Shown piece by piece: positions 43,927 to 52,780 of a stretch of 64,000 bases of DNA (the stretch's first letter is position 1; each line of letters begins with the position of its first letter). Under the pieces are notes generated by a model. The model made no database searches and had not been told where the DNA came from. It saw nothing but the letters and a program-made list of their open reading frames with translations. Source of the DNA: Bradyrhizobium algeriense (GTDB taxonomy: Bacteria; Pseudomonadota; Alphaproteobacteria; Rhizobiales; Xanthobacteraceae); NCBI RefSeq assembly GCF_003062295.1, contig NZ_PYCN01000032.1, positions 1 to 64,000 of the forward strand, written 5' to 3'. The translations under genes and the position numbers were made by a program.

Positions 43927-45390
43927 ATGAGTATCGCCGAACAAGACGACATCGAATCGCTGCTGGTCTCCCTGCAGAAGCCGAACGTAGATCAAGGGGC
44001 GTGGGGATCCGACGAACTCTTGCAGGCACTGCCGGTAGCGCTCTATATGACGGACGCCGCCGGCCGTATCACCTTCTACAATGAAGCGGCGGCGCAATTG
44101 TGGGGATGCCGACCGACGCTAGGGACTGCCGAGTTTTGCGGATCATGGAAGCTCTATTGGCCGGACGGCACTTCCCTCCCGCACGCCGAATGTCCGATGG
44201 CGCTGGCGCTCAAGGAGCGGCGTCCTATCCGAGGCATGGAAGCGGTCGCCGAACGGCCGGACGGCACGCGCGTACCGTTCATTCCGTATCCAACGCCCCT
44301 GTTCGATGCTTCACGGGCTTTGATTGGCGCTGTCAACATGCTGGTCGACATCACCGAGCGCCGGGAGGCTGAACAGCGGCTTCGAGAGAGTGAGGCGCGC
44401 TATCGAGCCATCGCCGCGATCATCGAATCATCCGACGACGCGGTCGTTTCGAAGGACCTCAATAGCATCATCACAAGCTGGAATCAGGGCGCGGAGCGGC
44501 TGTTTGGCTATAGCGCTAAAGAGGCGATTGGGAAGTCGGTCATGATGCTAATCCCTCCCGACCGTCACGACGAGGAGCCGACCATTCTTGCCCGCATCCG
44601 GCGCGGTGAGCGCGTCGAGCACTACGAAAGCGTTCGCCAACGCAAGGATGGCCGCACCATCGACATTTCGCTGACGATCTCCCCGATCAGAGACAAGGAC
44701 GGCAAGATCGTCGGCGCTTCGAAAATAGCCCGCGATATTTCATTTCGAAAGCGAGCAGAGGAGCAGCAGCGGCTAATCTTCCGAGAGATGGACCATCGCA
44801 TCAAGAACCTCTTTGCTGTCGCTGGCGGCGTGGTCACGATGAGTGCCCGATCAGCGAAAACAGCGGAAGAACTCGCTACTGTGGTGCGAGACCGCTTGTT
44901 GTCCCTCGCGAAAGCCAACGACCTAACGTTGAAGCTGACTGCCGATGGCACTCATCGAATGCAACACTCAACGCTGCTGCATACGTTGATTGGGACGATT
45001 CTCTCGCCTTATGATGGCAGCACCGACAAAGGCGGGGCGCGTGTCACGATCAGCGGACCCGACATTCCAATCGCGGGCGACGTGGTGACCGGTTTTGCGT
45101 TGCTATTGCACGAGTTTGCAACCAACGCCACAAAGTACGGGGCACTTTCGAGCCAAAGTGGCTCCATCAATATCGCGTGCTCCGAAAACACTGACCAATT
45201 CGTGCTAACGTGGACGGAACGCGGAGGACCACCGGTTGGTCGTCAAGCAGAGGTAGAGGGCTTTGGTACGCTACTCTCCCGTGCAACGGTGCAGAGCCAA
45301 TTTGGGGGCGGGATCGCGTGGGATTGGAACCCCGCAGGCCTGACAATAGACCTTTCTTTTCCAAAGGACCGCATAGTGGCGCATCGCTAG
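43927..45390 (+). CDS. PAS-PAS HWE-family sensor histidine kinase
   Basis: A 487-residue soluble kinase with two PAS domains (about 30-150 and 157-275, each ending in a DITERR/DISFRK-type linker). The HWE kinase core has H-box MDHRIKNLFAVAGGVV, N-box HEFATNATKYGALS and the W-x-E motif TWTERGG. HWE/HisKA_2 kinases commonly feed the PhyR-EcfG stress switch. No membrane segment is seen. Only the truncated FAD gene separates it from an EcfG promoter, so it may be part of a feedback loop (inference). Confidence 0.88.
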   Translation: MSIAEQDDIESLLVSLQKPNVDQGAWGSDELLQALPVALYMTDAAGRITFYNEAAAQLWGCRPTLGTAEFCGSWKLYWPDGTSLPHAECPMALALKERRPIRGMEAVAERPDGTRVPFIPYPTPLFDASRALIGAVNMLVDITERREAEQRLRESEARYRAIAAIIESSDDAVVSKDLNSIITSWNQGAERLFGYSAKEAIGKSVMMLIPPDRHDEEPTILARIRRGERVEHYESVRQRKDGRTIDISLTISPIRDKDGKIVGASKIARDISFRKRAEEQQRLIFREMDHRIKNLFAVAGGVVTMSARSAKTAEELATVVRDRLLSLAKANDLTLKLTADGTHRMQHSTLLHTLIGTILSPYDGSTDKGGARVTISGPDIPIAGDVVTGFALLLHEFATNATKYGALSSQSGSINIACSENTDQFVLTWTERGGPPVGRQAEVEGFGTLLSRATVQSQFGGGIAWDWNPAGLTIDLSFPKDRIVAHR

Positions 45391-45671
45391 CGCTCAAGTC
45401 ATTCTGGCGAAATCAAGTTGTGGACGATATACAAGAAATCACCGGACGGCTCAAAAGCCTAGCAAAATCAACCTCGCACGGCGGTGGTGATCCTATCCTT
45501 TCCTGGGCACCAAATCTCAACATCTGAGGAAGGCACCCGTTGGTCAGTCTCGCGCGCAGCGGGCATACGGATTCCTGTCCGCGTTGTACCACTACCGCCC
45601 GCATGCTGGAGGTCGCCTTCTGGACCCAACGCGGACATAGACATGGCACAACGAACCCTCACTGGGGCGCG
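45391..45671. other. No gene; possible degenerate dispersed repeat
   Basis: On the minus strand around 45600-45660 the sequence has ATGTCCGCGTTGGGTCC, which resembles a degenerate dispersed repeat remembered from Bradyrhizobium genomes. No gene is supported. Confidence 0.25.
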
Positions 45672-45908
45672 CTACTCGCCGGTGGCGTCGCTATCCAGAT
45701 GACCGGTAGGTCCGCGACTGAACACGCCATAGCTGCTGGATTTCATGCCATTGCCAGCGGTCGCAGTCGACGCGAGGCCCAGTTTAAGCAACTCGCGAAC
45801 GGCCGCGGCTCGGGTCGGCATACGATGCTGAAATCTGAAGTCGTCAATCACCGATAGTTCTTCCGGCGAAAGCATGATCTGCAATCGCTCACCACGGAGA
45901 TCGTTCAT
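45672..45908 (-). CDS. Ribbon-helix-helix DNA-binding protein
   Basis: A 78-residue protein. The N-terminal half has the ribbon (RLQIMLSPEELSVIDDFRF) and two helices (MPTRAAAVRELLKLGL) of the Arc/CopG fold; the Ser/Gly-rich tail is not conserved in such proteins. It is preceded by an AT-rich region that could hold its operator. No toxin partner is adjacent. Confidence 0.75.
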   Translation of the reverse strand: MNDLRGERLQIMLSPEELSVIDDFRFQHRMPTRAAAVRELLKLGLASTATAGNGMKSSSYGVFSRGPTGHLDSDATGE

Positions 45909-46276
45909 GGCGTCCCTCCACGCAGAGCATTTTCAGTGTTCAACGCGAAATTAGCAAATTACTCAATTCACTCAGTCAAACCAAGTTCCTTCAACAACCA
46001 AAAAATCCACAAATTAGTAAAAGTCCAATAATATCAATAACTTAGTGATTTACAGCCCCCATTCCGAGGAATACACTTTCCAACACGGTTGCCGAAAATG
46101 TCCGGTGCGCCTGTGCGATGAATGCCTCAAAGCCCCCCATCTGCCCGAAATGCCACAAGTCCATCGGGCTCACGCTCGTGAAGGTTAAGCGGATCGATTG
46201 TGGACCTCTTCGCTCGCGGGACAGCAAGTGGTGATGAGAACGCCGGTCCCGCCTTCCATGGAAATGGAGCAGCGCC
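45909..46276. other. AT-rich intergenic region
   Basis: Positions about 45950-46030 are notably AT-rich against a GC-rich background, between the divergent RHH gene and the 46277 gene. No GGAAC-type promoter is seen. Confidence 0.4.
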
Positions 46277-46474
46277 ATGCAGCGACGCCGTTTTAAACAA
46301 ACCCTGTCGTTCCCTGATCGACTTGCGCAGGAAGCCGAACGCCTACGCGAAGAAGCCAAGAAAATGCCGCACGGAAAGGAGCGAGAAGAGCTCCTGAGAA
46401 AAGCCCGGCAGGCCGACACCGCATTGCGTATCAACGATTGGCTATCGTCTCCGGGGCTAAAGCAACCGGAATAA
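46277..46474 (+). CDS. Small conserved basic protein (paralog of 39676)
   Basis: A 65-residue helical protein: basic start (MQRRRFKQTLSF), PDRLAQEAERLREEAKKMP, then GKEREELLRKARQADTA and WLSSPGLKQPE. It shares motif order with the 39676 protein. GGAGCAGC precedes the ATG. The function is unknown. Confidence 0.7.
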   Translation: MQRRRFKQTLSFPDRLAQEAERLREEAKKMPHGKEREELLRKARQADTALRINDWLSSPGLKQPE

Positions 46475-46519
46475 GCAGCGCAGCACCATGCCAGAATATC
46501 GCGGCGTGAGTGGATTCCG

Positions 46520-46688
46520 ATGAGCAAAGCCGTCGAAGAGATTTTTGAATTCTATCCTTGAAGATTTTAAAGCCTGCAGACATGCCAAGGAAGAACTCGA
46601 AGCCAAGGCGCTGTTTAGGCTTTTGAACTATTGCCCACCACCTGCGGCCAACGTGCCGCTGCGGGAAAAGCCGGCAAATCTGAAGTGA
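46520..46688 (+). pseudogene. Short hypothetical, probably frameshifted
   Basis: The ATG at 46520 gives MSKAVEEIFEFYP and stops. The next frame gives a coherent ILEDFKACRHAKEELEAKAL, FRLLNYCPPPAAN and stops at 46686. One shift near 46540 joins them. No family is known. Confidence 0.35.
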
Positions 46689-46798
46689 GTTGTTGACGCT
46701 CCAACTTTACGCATGGTGCAAAGACATGCTGATGGCGGGCCTGATGGGATTGGTCGGGTTGGTGATGGTGATTGCAGTTTCCACCATCATAAGTCACT

Positions 46799-47902
46799 TC
46801 AACGTACGCGATCTGAGCAAGCGCCAGATGAACCTTTAGACAAGGCGGGCCTGATGCCGGGATGAACTTCGCTCACATCGGGATGAATCAATGTCTTGTA
46901 GCGGCGGAGATACTCCTGTGCCATTCGTCTTGCGGTAAACCTTTTCTCGAATTGCATTCGCACCTGACGTCGATCGAGCTCGGAAAGCCTTCCGATCGCT
47001 TCAACGGCTTCTGCCTTGTCGGATACGACAAAGCCGGTGATGCCGTCGTCGATGACCTCCGACACCGAGCCGGACTTGAACGCGATGACGGGCGTGCCGC
47101 ACGCCATGGCCTCGATCATGACGAGGCCGAACGGTTCCGGCCAATCGATCGGAAACAACAGTGCTGCAGCGCCCGCCAGAAACTGCCGCTTCGCTTCATC
47201 ATTGACCTCCCCGGTGAGCTGGACCTGTTTACCGCCGATCTGCGACTCGAGCTGTTCTTTGAAATAGCTCGTTTCGCCCCGTGGCACTTTTGCAGCGATA
47301 CGAAGCGGCATCTTGGCAGCGCGCGCGATCCGGATGGCGGCTTCCGGTCCTTTCTCCGCTGTAAGCCGGCCGAGGAAGGCGAGGTAGGAGCCCGCTTCGA
47401 AGGACGGCTCGAACAGGTCGGCCGGCAAGCCATGATAAATGGTGCCGATCCAGTTGGCCTCGCTCAAGGGTGCGCGCTGGTTATCCGATATCGAGACGAA
47501 CGGCGCATCGGGAAAGCAGCGGACCACGTTTGCAAAGCCCGGCAAGTCCATGCGCCCGTGGCAGGTGGTGAGAAACGGCACGCCAAGCCGGCTTAGGAGC
47601 GGCAGGTGCAGCCAATCAATATGGGCGTGGATGATATCGAACTCCGTCGCGTGCCGCGCCACCGCCTCCAGCAGGGCTGCCTGCGCCACCATCGGATCCG
47701 TCCTCGGCCGACCAAGGCGAAGCGCCCGCGGCCAAACGGCATGAAGCTTGGCAGTGGTATTCGAATCCCCGCTGGCAAACAGCGTCACCTCATGCCCAAG
47801 GCTCACCAGCTCGTCGACCAGCCACGCCACCACCCGCTCAGTGCCGCCGTAAAGCTTGGGAGGCACGCTTTCGACCAGAGGTGCTACCTGGGCAATTCGC
47901 AT
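46799..47902 (-). CDS. Glycosyltransferase family 4
   Basis: A 367-residue GT-B enzyme. The acceptor half starts MRIAQVAPLVESVPPKLYGGTERVV. The donor half has FLGRLTAEKGPEAAI, PIDWPEPFGLVMIEAMACGTPVIAF with the E-x7-E motif, and SVSEVIDDGITGFVV. It follows the trehalose-synthase-like gene by 30 bp on the same strand, so the pair likely acts in compatible-solute or glycan synthesis under stress. Confidence 0.9.
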   Translation of the reverse strand: MRIAQVAPLVESVPPKLYGGTERVVAWLVDELVSLGHEVTLFASGDSNTTAKLHAVWPRALRLGRPRTDPMVAQAALLEAVARHATEFDIIHAHIDWLHLPLLSRLGVPFLTTCHGRMDLPGFANVVRCFPDAPFVSISDNQRAPLSEANWIGTIYHGLPADLFEPSFEAGSYLAFLGRLTAEKGPEAAIRIARAAKMPLRIAAKVPRGETSYFKEQLESQIGGKQVQLTGEVNDEAKRQFLAGAAALLFPIDWPEPFGLVMIEAMACGTPVIAFKSGSVSEVIDDGITGFVVSDKAEAVEAIGRLSELDRRQVRMQFEKRFTARRMAQEYLRRYKTLIHPDVSEVHPGIRPALSKGSSGACSDRVR

Positions 47903-47932
47903 CGGCTTTCACCATCGAGATGAAACCCACCG

Positions 47933-49173
47933 TCAGATCACCGGTCGGTCGTACTTGGACAGCAGGTCGAGCCAATCCTCTAATAGCCGGCTCATCAGAA
48001 AGTTCTGTCGGACGCTTTCCTTTGCCCGCAAGCCGACCTGCTTCCGGAGCTCGGGTTCCTTCAGGAGCTGGACCATTCTTGCCGCCGCCTGATCGGGCGT
48101 GCTCACCAGAAATCCGTTCCATCCATCCTTGATCTGGCGCCGGATGCCTCCCACGTCGCCGCCGATGATGGCGGCGCCCTTCCACATCGCCTCGGTGACC
48201 GTGAGACCAAAACCTTCGCGGAGCGACTTCTGCAGGACGACCGCGGCCGAGCGCTGCAGCGCGTTCACCAGCGTTGGATCATCGACTGCAAGAACAATGA
48301 TGTCTTCGTCGGCAACGCGCTCGATCGTCTCGAGAATATTGCTGCCTTCCGGATCGTCGGAGGCGTTGTTGCCGACGAGCACCAGCCTACAGTCGATCTG
48401 CTCTCTCGCCTTTCGGAAGGCGTCGATCACGCCCATCGGGTCCTTCCATCGATCGAACCTGGAAATCTGGGTCACCAATGGACGATCGGTCGGAATTTTG
48501 TAGTTGCTGAGGAATTCCCGTGTCTCCCGGTCCGATAGCTCCCGGTTCTTCGCAGAGAACGGATCGATCGCCGGGGTGACGAACTGCTGGTCGACCTGAA
48601 GATCCTGGCCGTATTCCGGTAGCGAGAAGATGGCTGCTTTATACTGCTCGATGAATTTGCGCAGATAAGTCCATACCTGGCCGTGCGGCGACGAAAGGTC
48701 GACGTGACATTGCCAGAACCAGGGCATCTCCAGATCGGAAAAATGCGTGATCAGCGGCAGAGGTTGCGGATCGTGCACGACGATCGCGTCGCAATCCTCA
48801 AGATGCAGCCGCGTGGCGTTTTCGAATACGACCTGTTCGTAGATCGTCTTTTCAGCGTCCGAAAAGTCGACGCTCTCGCCTTGCAGCGTATTGTGAAGCT
48901 TCTTCGTGCAGCCAAAGAAGCCCGGCGTTCCCTGAATCAAATGCCAGTCGGTTTCGATGCCCGTTGCGTTCATCATCAGGGTGAGCGGCGTGAGCAGTTC
49001 GGTGACGCCTCCGCCATAGAACGTCGAACTGACATGGCGACGCGCATCGTGCGCATCCGCTCGGCCTTGGCGGCTATGCGCTCGACTGTCGCACTGCCGA
49101 TCAGCGGTTCGTACTGTTCGAGCGTATGAAGCCCGAGGGTGGATCGTTGAACGGCGGAGCTGAGCATAGACAT
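47933..49173 (-). pseudogene. Trehalose synthase-like glycosyltransferase, one frameshift
   Basis: The main frame (48976-47933, 347 residues) lacks its start. The preceding frame (49173-48976) gives LHTLEQYEPLIGSATVERI and MRTMRVA; the true continuation HVSSTFYGGGVTELLTPLTLM is in the main frame. One missing base near 49040 separates them. The GT4 donor motifs are intact (SRFDRWKDPMGVIDAF, LREGFGLTVTEAMWKG). Similarity is to TreT-like synthases that join UDP/ADP-glucose with glucose. It is either inactivated or there is a one-base sequence error. Confidence 0.7.
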
Positions 49174-49957
49174 CGAAGGGTCGCCCTTAAAGTTCTCGAG
49201 CGCGGGAGCGCGGCCTCGTCGGGGTTTTACAAACTCCGCAAACTTGCAACGGCACAGAAAAGTTGATCAGCGCCCCTCCAGGACGCTTCTTCCAGTTTTT
49301 CCCATGCAATAAGTCCGAAAGCGCCAAGAAAGTTTCTCCGGCTGAAGGTCGGTCGAGAAGTTGAACTAAATGAACATTTGTTCATCGTGCTTATTGGACG
49401 AGTAATGGAGTTGCTCGAAACGTATTGATCCGGGTCGCCTGATACTTTGGCGCTTTCAGCTACTGTGGCGATTGAGCTGTGACCCGACCAAATCGAGCTC
49501 CGCCGTGGGGTGCATTGCCGTTCGGCGAAACAATGCGCGTGCTCAAATGCGATTGGGTGCGACTTGATCGAAGCCATTGCCACCGCGCTTCCGAATTGGA
49601 CGGCGAGAACGAGCAGAAGAGGAGAGGATTTTCCCGCAGCCATCGACGGGCAAGTCCTTTAGCTAAATTCTGCGGGCTACCCTGAACGTTTGTTTTCAGT
49701 CGATCCCGGAGCGTGCGAGCGCCGCCCCGACAGGTTCCAACGTGCGAAATCTGTTGCTGTCGAACCTCGGACGCTCCGGGAAAAATGGGAAACTTCCAAA
49801 GACAACGCGAGTTGCTGTCAAATCGGACGTGCCGATTTCCGGCATCCGGCTTTCCGACTTGACTCGCTGCATGGCACGCGGCAGTGGTCCAAGATGCGCG
49901 CGGCGATGCCGCAGCACGCCGAGGGTTCCCAGTGGTCACACTTGCTGGAGTTGGAGG
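49174..49957. other. No gene recognised
   Basis: No ORF with believable composition. An AT-rich part with TGAACAT and ATGTTCA-like elements lies near 49365-49385 upstream of the trehalose gene and may hold its promoter. No GGAAC-type promoter was found. Confidence 0.4.
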
Positions 49958-50161
49958 ATGGTCGATGAAGTTCTTCGAAAGGCGGTCGACACGGCTTGGA
50001 CCGTCTATCTCGCGACGCATCGCGACGTCGACGTTACGGACGGTCGACGATGCCTACTGGAGCGCCATTTGCAAGGGAGGATGGAAGCCAGCCAAAGCGA
50101 GACTGAAGAACTTACGTGTTCTGGACTCGCCTATCTTGACCGGCTTCCTAAGGACGAATGA
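49958..50161 (+). CDS. Small conserved hypothetical protein
   Basis: A 67-residue protein: MVDEVLRKAVDTAWTVYLATH, then DVTDGRRCLLERHLQGRMEA and ELTCSGLAYLDRLP. It is taken as the C-terminal part of a longer chance ORF since GGAG precedes the ATG at 49958 and the upstream part is Arg/Ser-rich. Similar small proteins are remembered from related bacteria. The function is unknown. Confidence 0.6.
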   Translation: MVDEVLRKAVDTAWTVYLATHRDVDVTDGRRCLLERHLQGRMEASQSETEELTCSGLAYLDRLPKDE

Positions 50162-50504
50162 TAAGGCGGATAGAACTACTGCTCGGACAGATAGCAGCAG
50201 GAAGCGCGAGACCGGATTGGACGTTGCTCGCCCTCTCGTCGCTGCTTTCAGCGACGCTGCTCTTGGCGATGCAATCCATTAGTAGGTGAGCCTTCGCTCG
50301 CGAGTTGCCGTACGAATTAGGCAGCTCACCGGCTTCATCGTCTCGCGCGATTGGATAGAAGAAAGTGCGCCAACGTTTCGAAGAGTTCTTCTCAGCGCAC
50401 CGGATGGCGCGAGCGTACCGGCCGCTCGTGCAAGCGTGTGAGTGAGGATCGTCCCCTGCGGGGAAATCCGACCCCGGGCAGAACGTTCGAAATGCATTGG
50501 CTAT
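50162..50504. other. No gene recognised
   Basis: Only short overlapping ORFs; no promoter or terminator was identified. Confidence 0.4.
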
Positions 50505-50732
50505 TTATCTGCGCCCGACCAGAACACCGACCAAGAACGCTATAGTAACTGCGTGTAGGGGCGCTTCTTGAGCCCAACGCGCCAAGCGGTCGAGAGGTGC
50601 ACCTGGGTGCCGGCCTGCTTCGACGGCATCGGCGACGGACTGAGTGGTTTCCTTGACCGTCTGGGTAGCCGCCTGAACAGCCTCCTTGGCCTGGTCGAGC
50701 TTGTTTGGGCCATCGATATCTTCGCCTATCAT
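50505..50732 (-). CDS. Small membrane-anchored protein, amphipathic N-terminus
   Basis: A 75-residue protein: amphipathic helix (KLDQAKEAVQAATQTVKETTQ, about 10-35), then RLARWAQEAPLHAVTIAFLVGVLVGRR, one membrane helix at the end. The Met at 50732 has GGAGAA before it; the longer ORF to 51002 has no such site. An upstream GGAAC, 16 bp, CGTC (minus, about 50772-50796) is one base off EcfG consensus. Confidence 0.65.
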   Translation of the reverse strand: MIGEDIDGPNKLDQAKEAVQAATQTVKETTQSVADAVEAGRHPGAPLDRLARWAQEAPLHAVTIAFLVGVLVGRR

Positions 50733-51019
50733 CTGAGTTCTCCACGGCAACGCGGAAGATCGACGCCTGGAACGGAGAATCGTTCCCAGACGCCTGTTCG
50801 CACTGCACTGCAGGGCGAAATATTTGAGAAGATTGAGCGGTCCGCCACAGCGTCGTTCCGCCCGCTGCGCATATAGGGGCTGGATGTACTCGCGCGCGCT
50901 AGTTCGGAGTTCTGAAAGCTCTGTGCTGAATTCAGGGCTTCTTTTCGTCCGCCCTAAACTGTTCTTCACCGGACGCACCCATTTCCCGATTGCACGCCAC
51001 ACCGCGGCTGCGACGAGTA

Positions 51020-51044
51020 GGAACGAGACGCTGCTCTAAGCGTT
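51020..51044 (+). promoter_or_regulatory. EcfG-type promoter for second CsbD gene
   Basis: GGAAC at 51020-51024, 16 bp, CGTT at 51041-51044, 30 bp before the start, the same layout as for the first CsbD gene. Confidence 0.75.
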
Positions 51045-51073
51045 GCGGATTCACGTAAGCCGGAGGATTCATC

Positions 51074-51274
51074 ATGGACTGGAACCGAATCGAAGGGAAT
51101 TGGAACGAGGTCAAGGGCAAGGTCAAACAGAACTGGGCCAAACTGACGGACGATGACCTGACCGCCATCAACGGCCGGCGCGATGAGCTCGAAGGTCGGC
51201 TGCAAAAGCGCTACGGCTACGCCAAGGATCAAGCCCGTAAGGACGTTGATGATTGGTTTTCGACATTGCCCTGA
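51074..51274 (+). CDS. CsbD family stress protein, second copy
   Basis: A 66-residue protein starting MDWNRIEGNWNEVKGKVKQNWA with LTDDDLTAINGRRDELEGRLQ. It is very similar to the 37581 protein. GGAGGA precedes the ATG, and a terminator follows. Confidence 0.92.
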   Translation: MDWNRIEGNWNEVKGKVKQNWAKLTDDDLTAINGRRDELEGRLQKRYGYAKDQARKDVDDWFSTLP

Positions 51275-51315
51275 ACCTCACGTTTAGAACAAACGCAAAC
51301 TCGCTCGGTGTCCTT

Positions 51316-51349
51316 AAACCGCCTTGCCCCTCTGCGAGGCGGTTTTTGC
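51316..51349 (+). terminator. Rho-independent terminator
   Basis: Stem AAACCGCCT (51316-51324) with AGGCGGTTT (51337-51345) and a 12-base loop, followed by a T-rich end; 41 bp after the CsbD stop. Confidence 0.75.
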
Positions 51350-51472
51350 TGCGACCGGATTTGGCGGCCGGACAAAAGTATGCGCCAGGAACGACCGCAG
51401 CGGTCCTCGATGGTGCTAACCCGGACAAAACCTGTCTGTGCCGGTAAACTGCAACAGCTTGCCCGAAACGAT

Positions 51473-51637
51473 TCAGATTCTGCCCAGCAGAATCAAAATC
51501 AGCAGGATAACAATTACGAGGCCCAGTCCACCGCCGCCGTAGTAGCCGGTCCCATAAAATGGGCCGCCGCCAATGCCACTAAAGCCACCCAACAAGGCAA
51601 TCACCAAAATAATCAGGATGATCGTACTGATCGACAT
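51473..51637 (-). CDS. DUF3309 small membrane protein
   Basis: A 54-residue protein: a first helix (STIILIILVIALLGGF), a Gly/Tyr-rich loop (GIGGGPFYGTGYYGGGG) and a second helix ending LLILILLGRI, the DUF3309 layout. The Met at 51637 is chosen because upstream residues are not membrane-like; GAGAGAGT precedes it. Confidence 0.8.
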   Translation of the reverse strand: MSISTIILIILVIALLGGFSGIGGGPFYGTGYYGGGGLGLVIVILLILILLGRI

Positions 51638-51740
51638 GACTCTCTCCATCTCGCATGTGCGCCAGACTGGAGAGATAAGCCAAGGCTGGAACTTTTGTTT
51701 CAAACATGAGAGAGGGATTCGAGCATAGGGACGCACCCAA

Positions 51741-51765
51741 GGAACGTCATAATCTCCTTTTCGTT
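51741..51765 (+). promoter_or_regulatory. EcfG-type promoter for the DUF1236 gene
   Basis: GGAAC at 51741-51745, 16 bp, CGTT at 51762-51765, 40 bp before the start codon. Confidence 0.75.
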
Positions 51766-51804
51766 AATCGCCGAGGGCAATGCAAACTGTGAGGAGAGGA
51801 TTCT

Positions 51805-52572
51805 ATGACTAAACGTTTTTTGATCTCGGTCGCCGCGGCGGCTCTGATCGCTGGAAGCGGTTTCGCCAATGCGCAGGGTACCGGGATGGGCCGTGAATCG
51901 CCGTCGGGCGGTGCCGCAACCCAGCAGGGTGGCGCGACAGAACAAAAGTCCGAGCAGAAGTCGATGGGCGCTGAAAAGAGCCAGCGCACCGAAGACCAGA
52001 AGGGCGGCAAGGACATGAAGGCGGAAGGCCGCGAAGACAAGGGCATGAAAGCCGAGGGCAAGGAGGACCGCGGCGGCATGAAGGCCGAACAAAAGGGTGA
52101 TCGTGAGAAGACGACCGGCCAGGGCACGACCCAACGCGACCAAGGCCGTGATCAGAGCACGACGCAGCAGCGTGATCAGAGCACGACACAAGGCCGCGAG
52201 CAGACTACGCCTCAGAAGGACCAGAAGGCCCAGGGCAAGGAAGACCGTATGCAGACTCAGACGCAGGGCGGAGCCGCGGGCCAAGATACGACCACGACGG
52301 GCCAGGCCGGCGCGGCCGGGAAGCTCTCGACCGAGCAGCGCACCCAGATCACCAGCGCGATCAAGGAGACCCGCGTTCAACCGGCGACGAACGTGAACTT
52401 CTCGATCTCGGTCGGCACCAAGGTACCGCGCGACGTGACCTTCCACACGCTGCCGGAGCGCGTGGTGACGATCTATCCGGAATGGCGCAGGTACAAGTAC
52501 ATCCTCGTCAAGGAGCAGATCGTGATCGTGGATCCGAACACCTACGAGATCGTGGCGGTTCTGGAGGCCTAA
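51805..52572 (+). CDS. Exported DUF1236 protein with low-complexity middle
   Basis: A 255-residue protein: signal peptide (to about residue 24, FANAQ), a Gln/Lys/Gly/Thr-rich repetitive middle (about 30-170, repeats such as DQSTTQQRDQ and KAEGKEDRGG), then a folded C-terminal DUF1236 domain (TEQRTQITSAIKETRV, VTIYPEWRRYKYILVKEQIVIV). Likely periplasmic. AGGAGAGGA precedes the ATG. Confidence 0.88.
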   Translation: MTKRFLISVAAAALIAGSGFANAQGTGMGRESPSGGAATQQGGATEQKSEQKSMGAEKSQRTEDQKGGKDMKAEGREDKGMKAEGKEDRGGMKAEQKGDREKTTGQGTTQRDQGRDQSTTQQRDQSTTQGREQTTPQKDQKAQGKEDRMQTQTQGGAAGQDTTTTGQAGAAGKLSTEQRTQITSAIKETRVQPATNVNFSISVGTKVPRDVTFHTLPERVVTIYPEWRRYKYILVKEQIVIVDPNTYEIVAVLEA

Positions 52573-52598
52573 ATTCCGACGGTTAACTGCGAATTCAG

Positions 52599-52622
52599 GG
52601 CGGGCAGAAATGCCCGCCTTTC
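52599..52622 (+). terminator. Rho-independent terminator
   Basis: Stem GGCGGGCA with GAAA loop and TGCCCGCC, then TTTC; 26 bp after the DUF1236 stop. Confidence 0.8.
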
Positions 52623-52770
52623 GCATGGGGGCATGCCTGCTCAAAACCCCGTATGCCGGCCCCCGCGGCTTCGATCGGAGGTTCATCCGTTGCGATCAAC
52701 AGATTGAAATTGTTCTGGACGCTGCACTTGGCAAGCTCCAAGGCGATTCCCGTTGAAGCGCCCGTTACGA
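52623..52770 (-). pseudogene. SDR N-terminal fragment
   Basis: The minus strand reads GAIVTGASTGIALELAKC, then NNFNLLIATDEPPIEAAGAGI, an SDR start with its nucleotide motif (last Gly of TGxxxGIG changed to Ala). It runs into the DUF1236 terminator and has no further SDR sequence. It ends where copy 2 of the duplication begins. Confidence 0.55.
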
Positions 52771-52780
52771 TGGCTCCACG

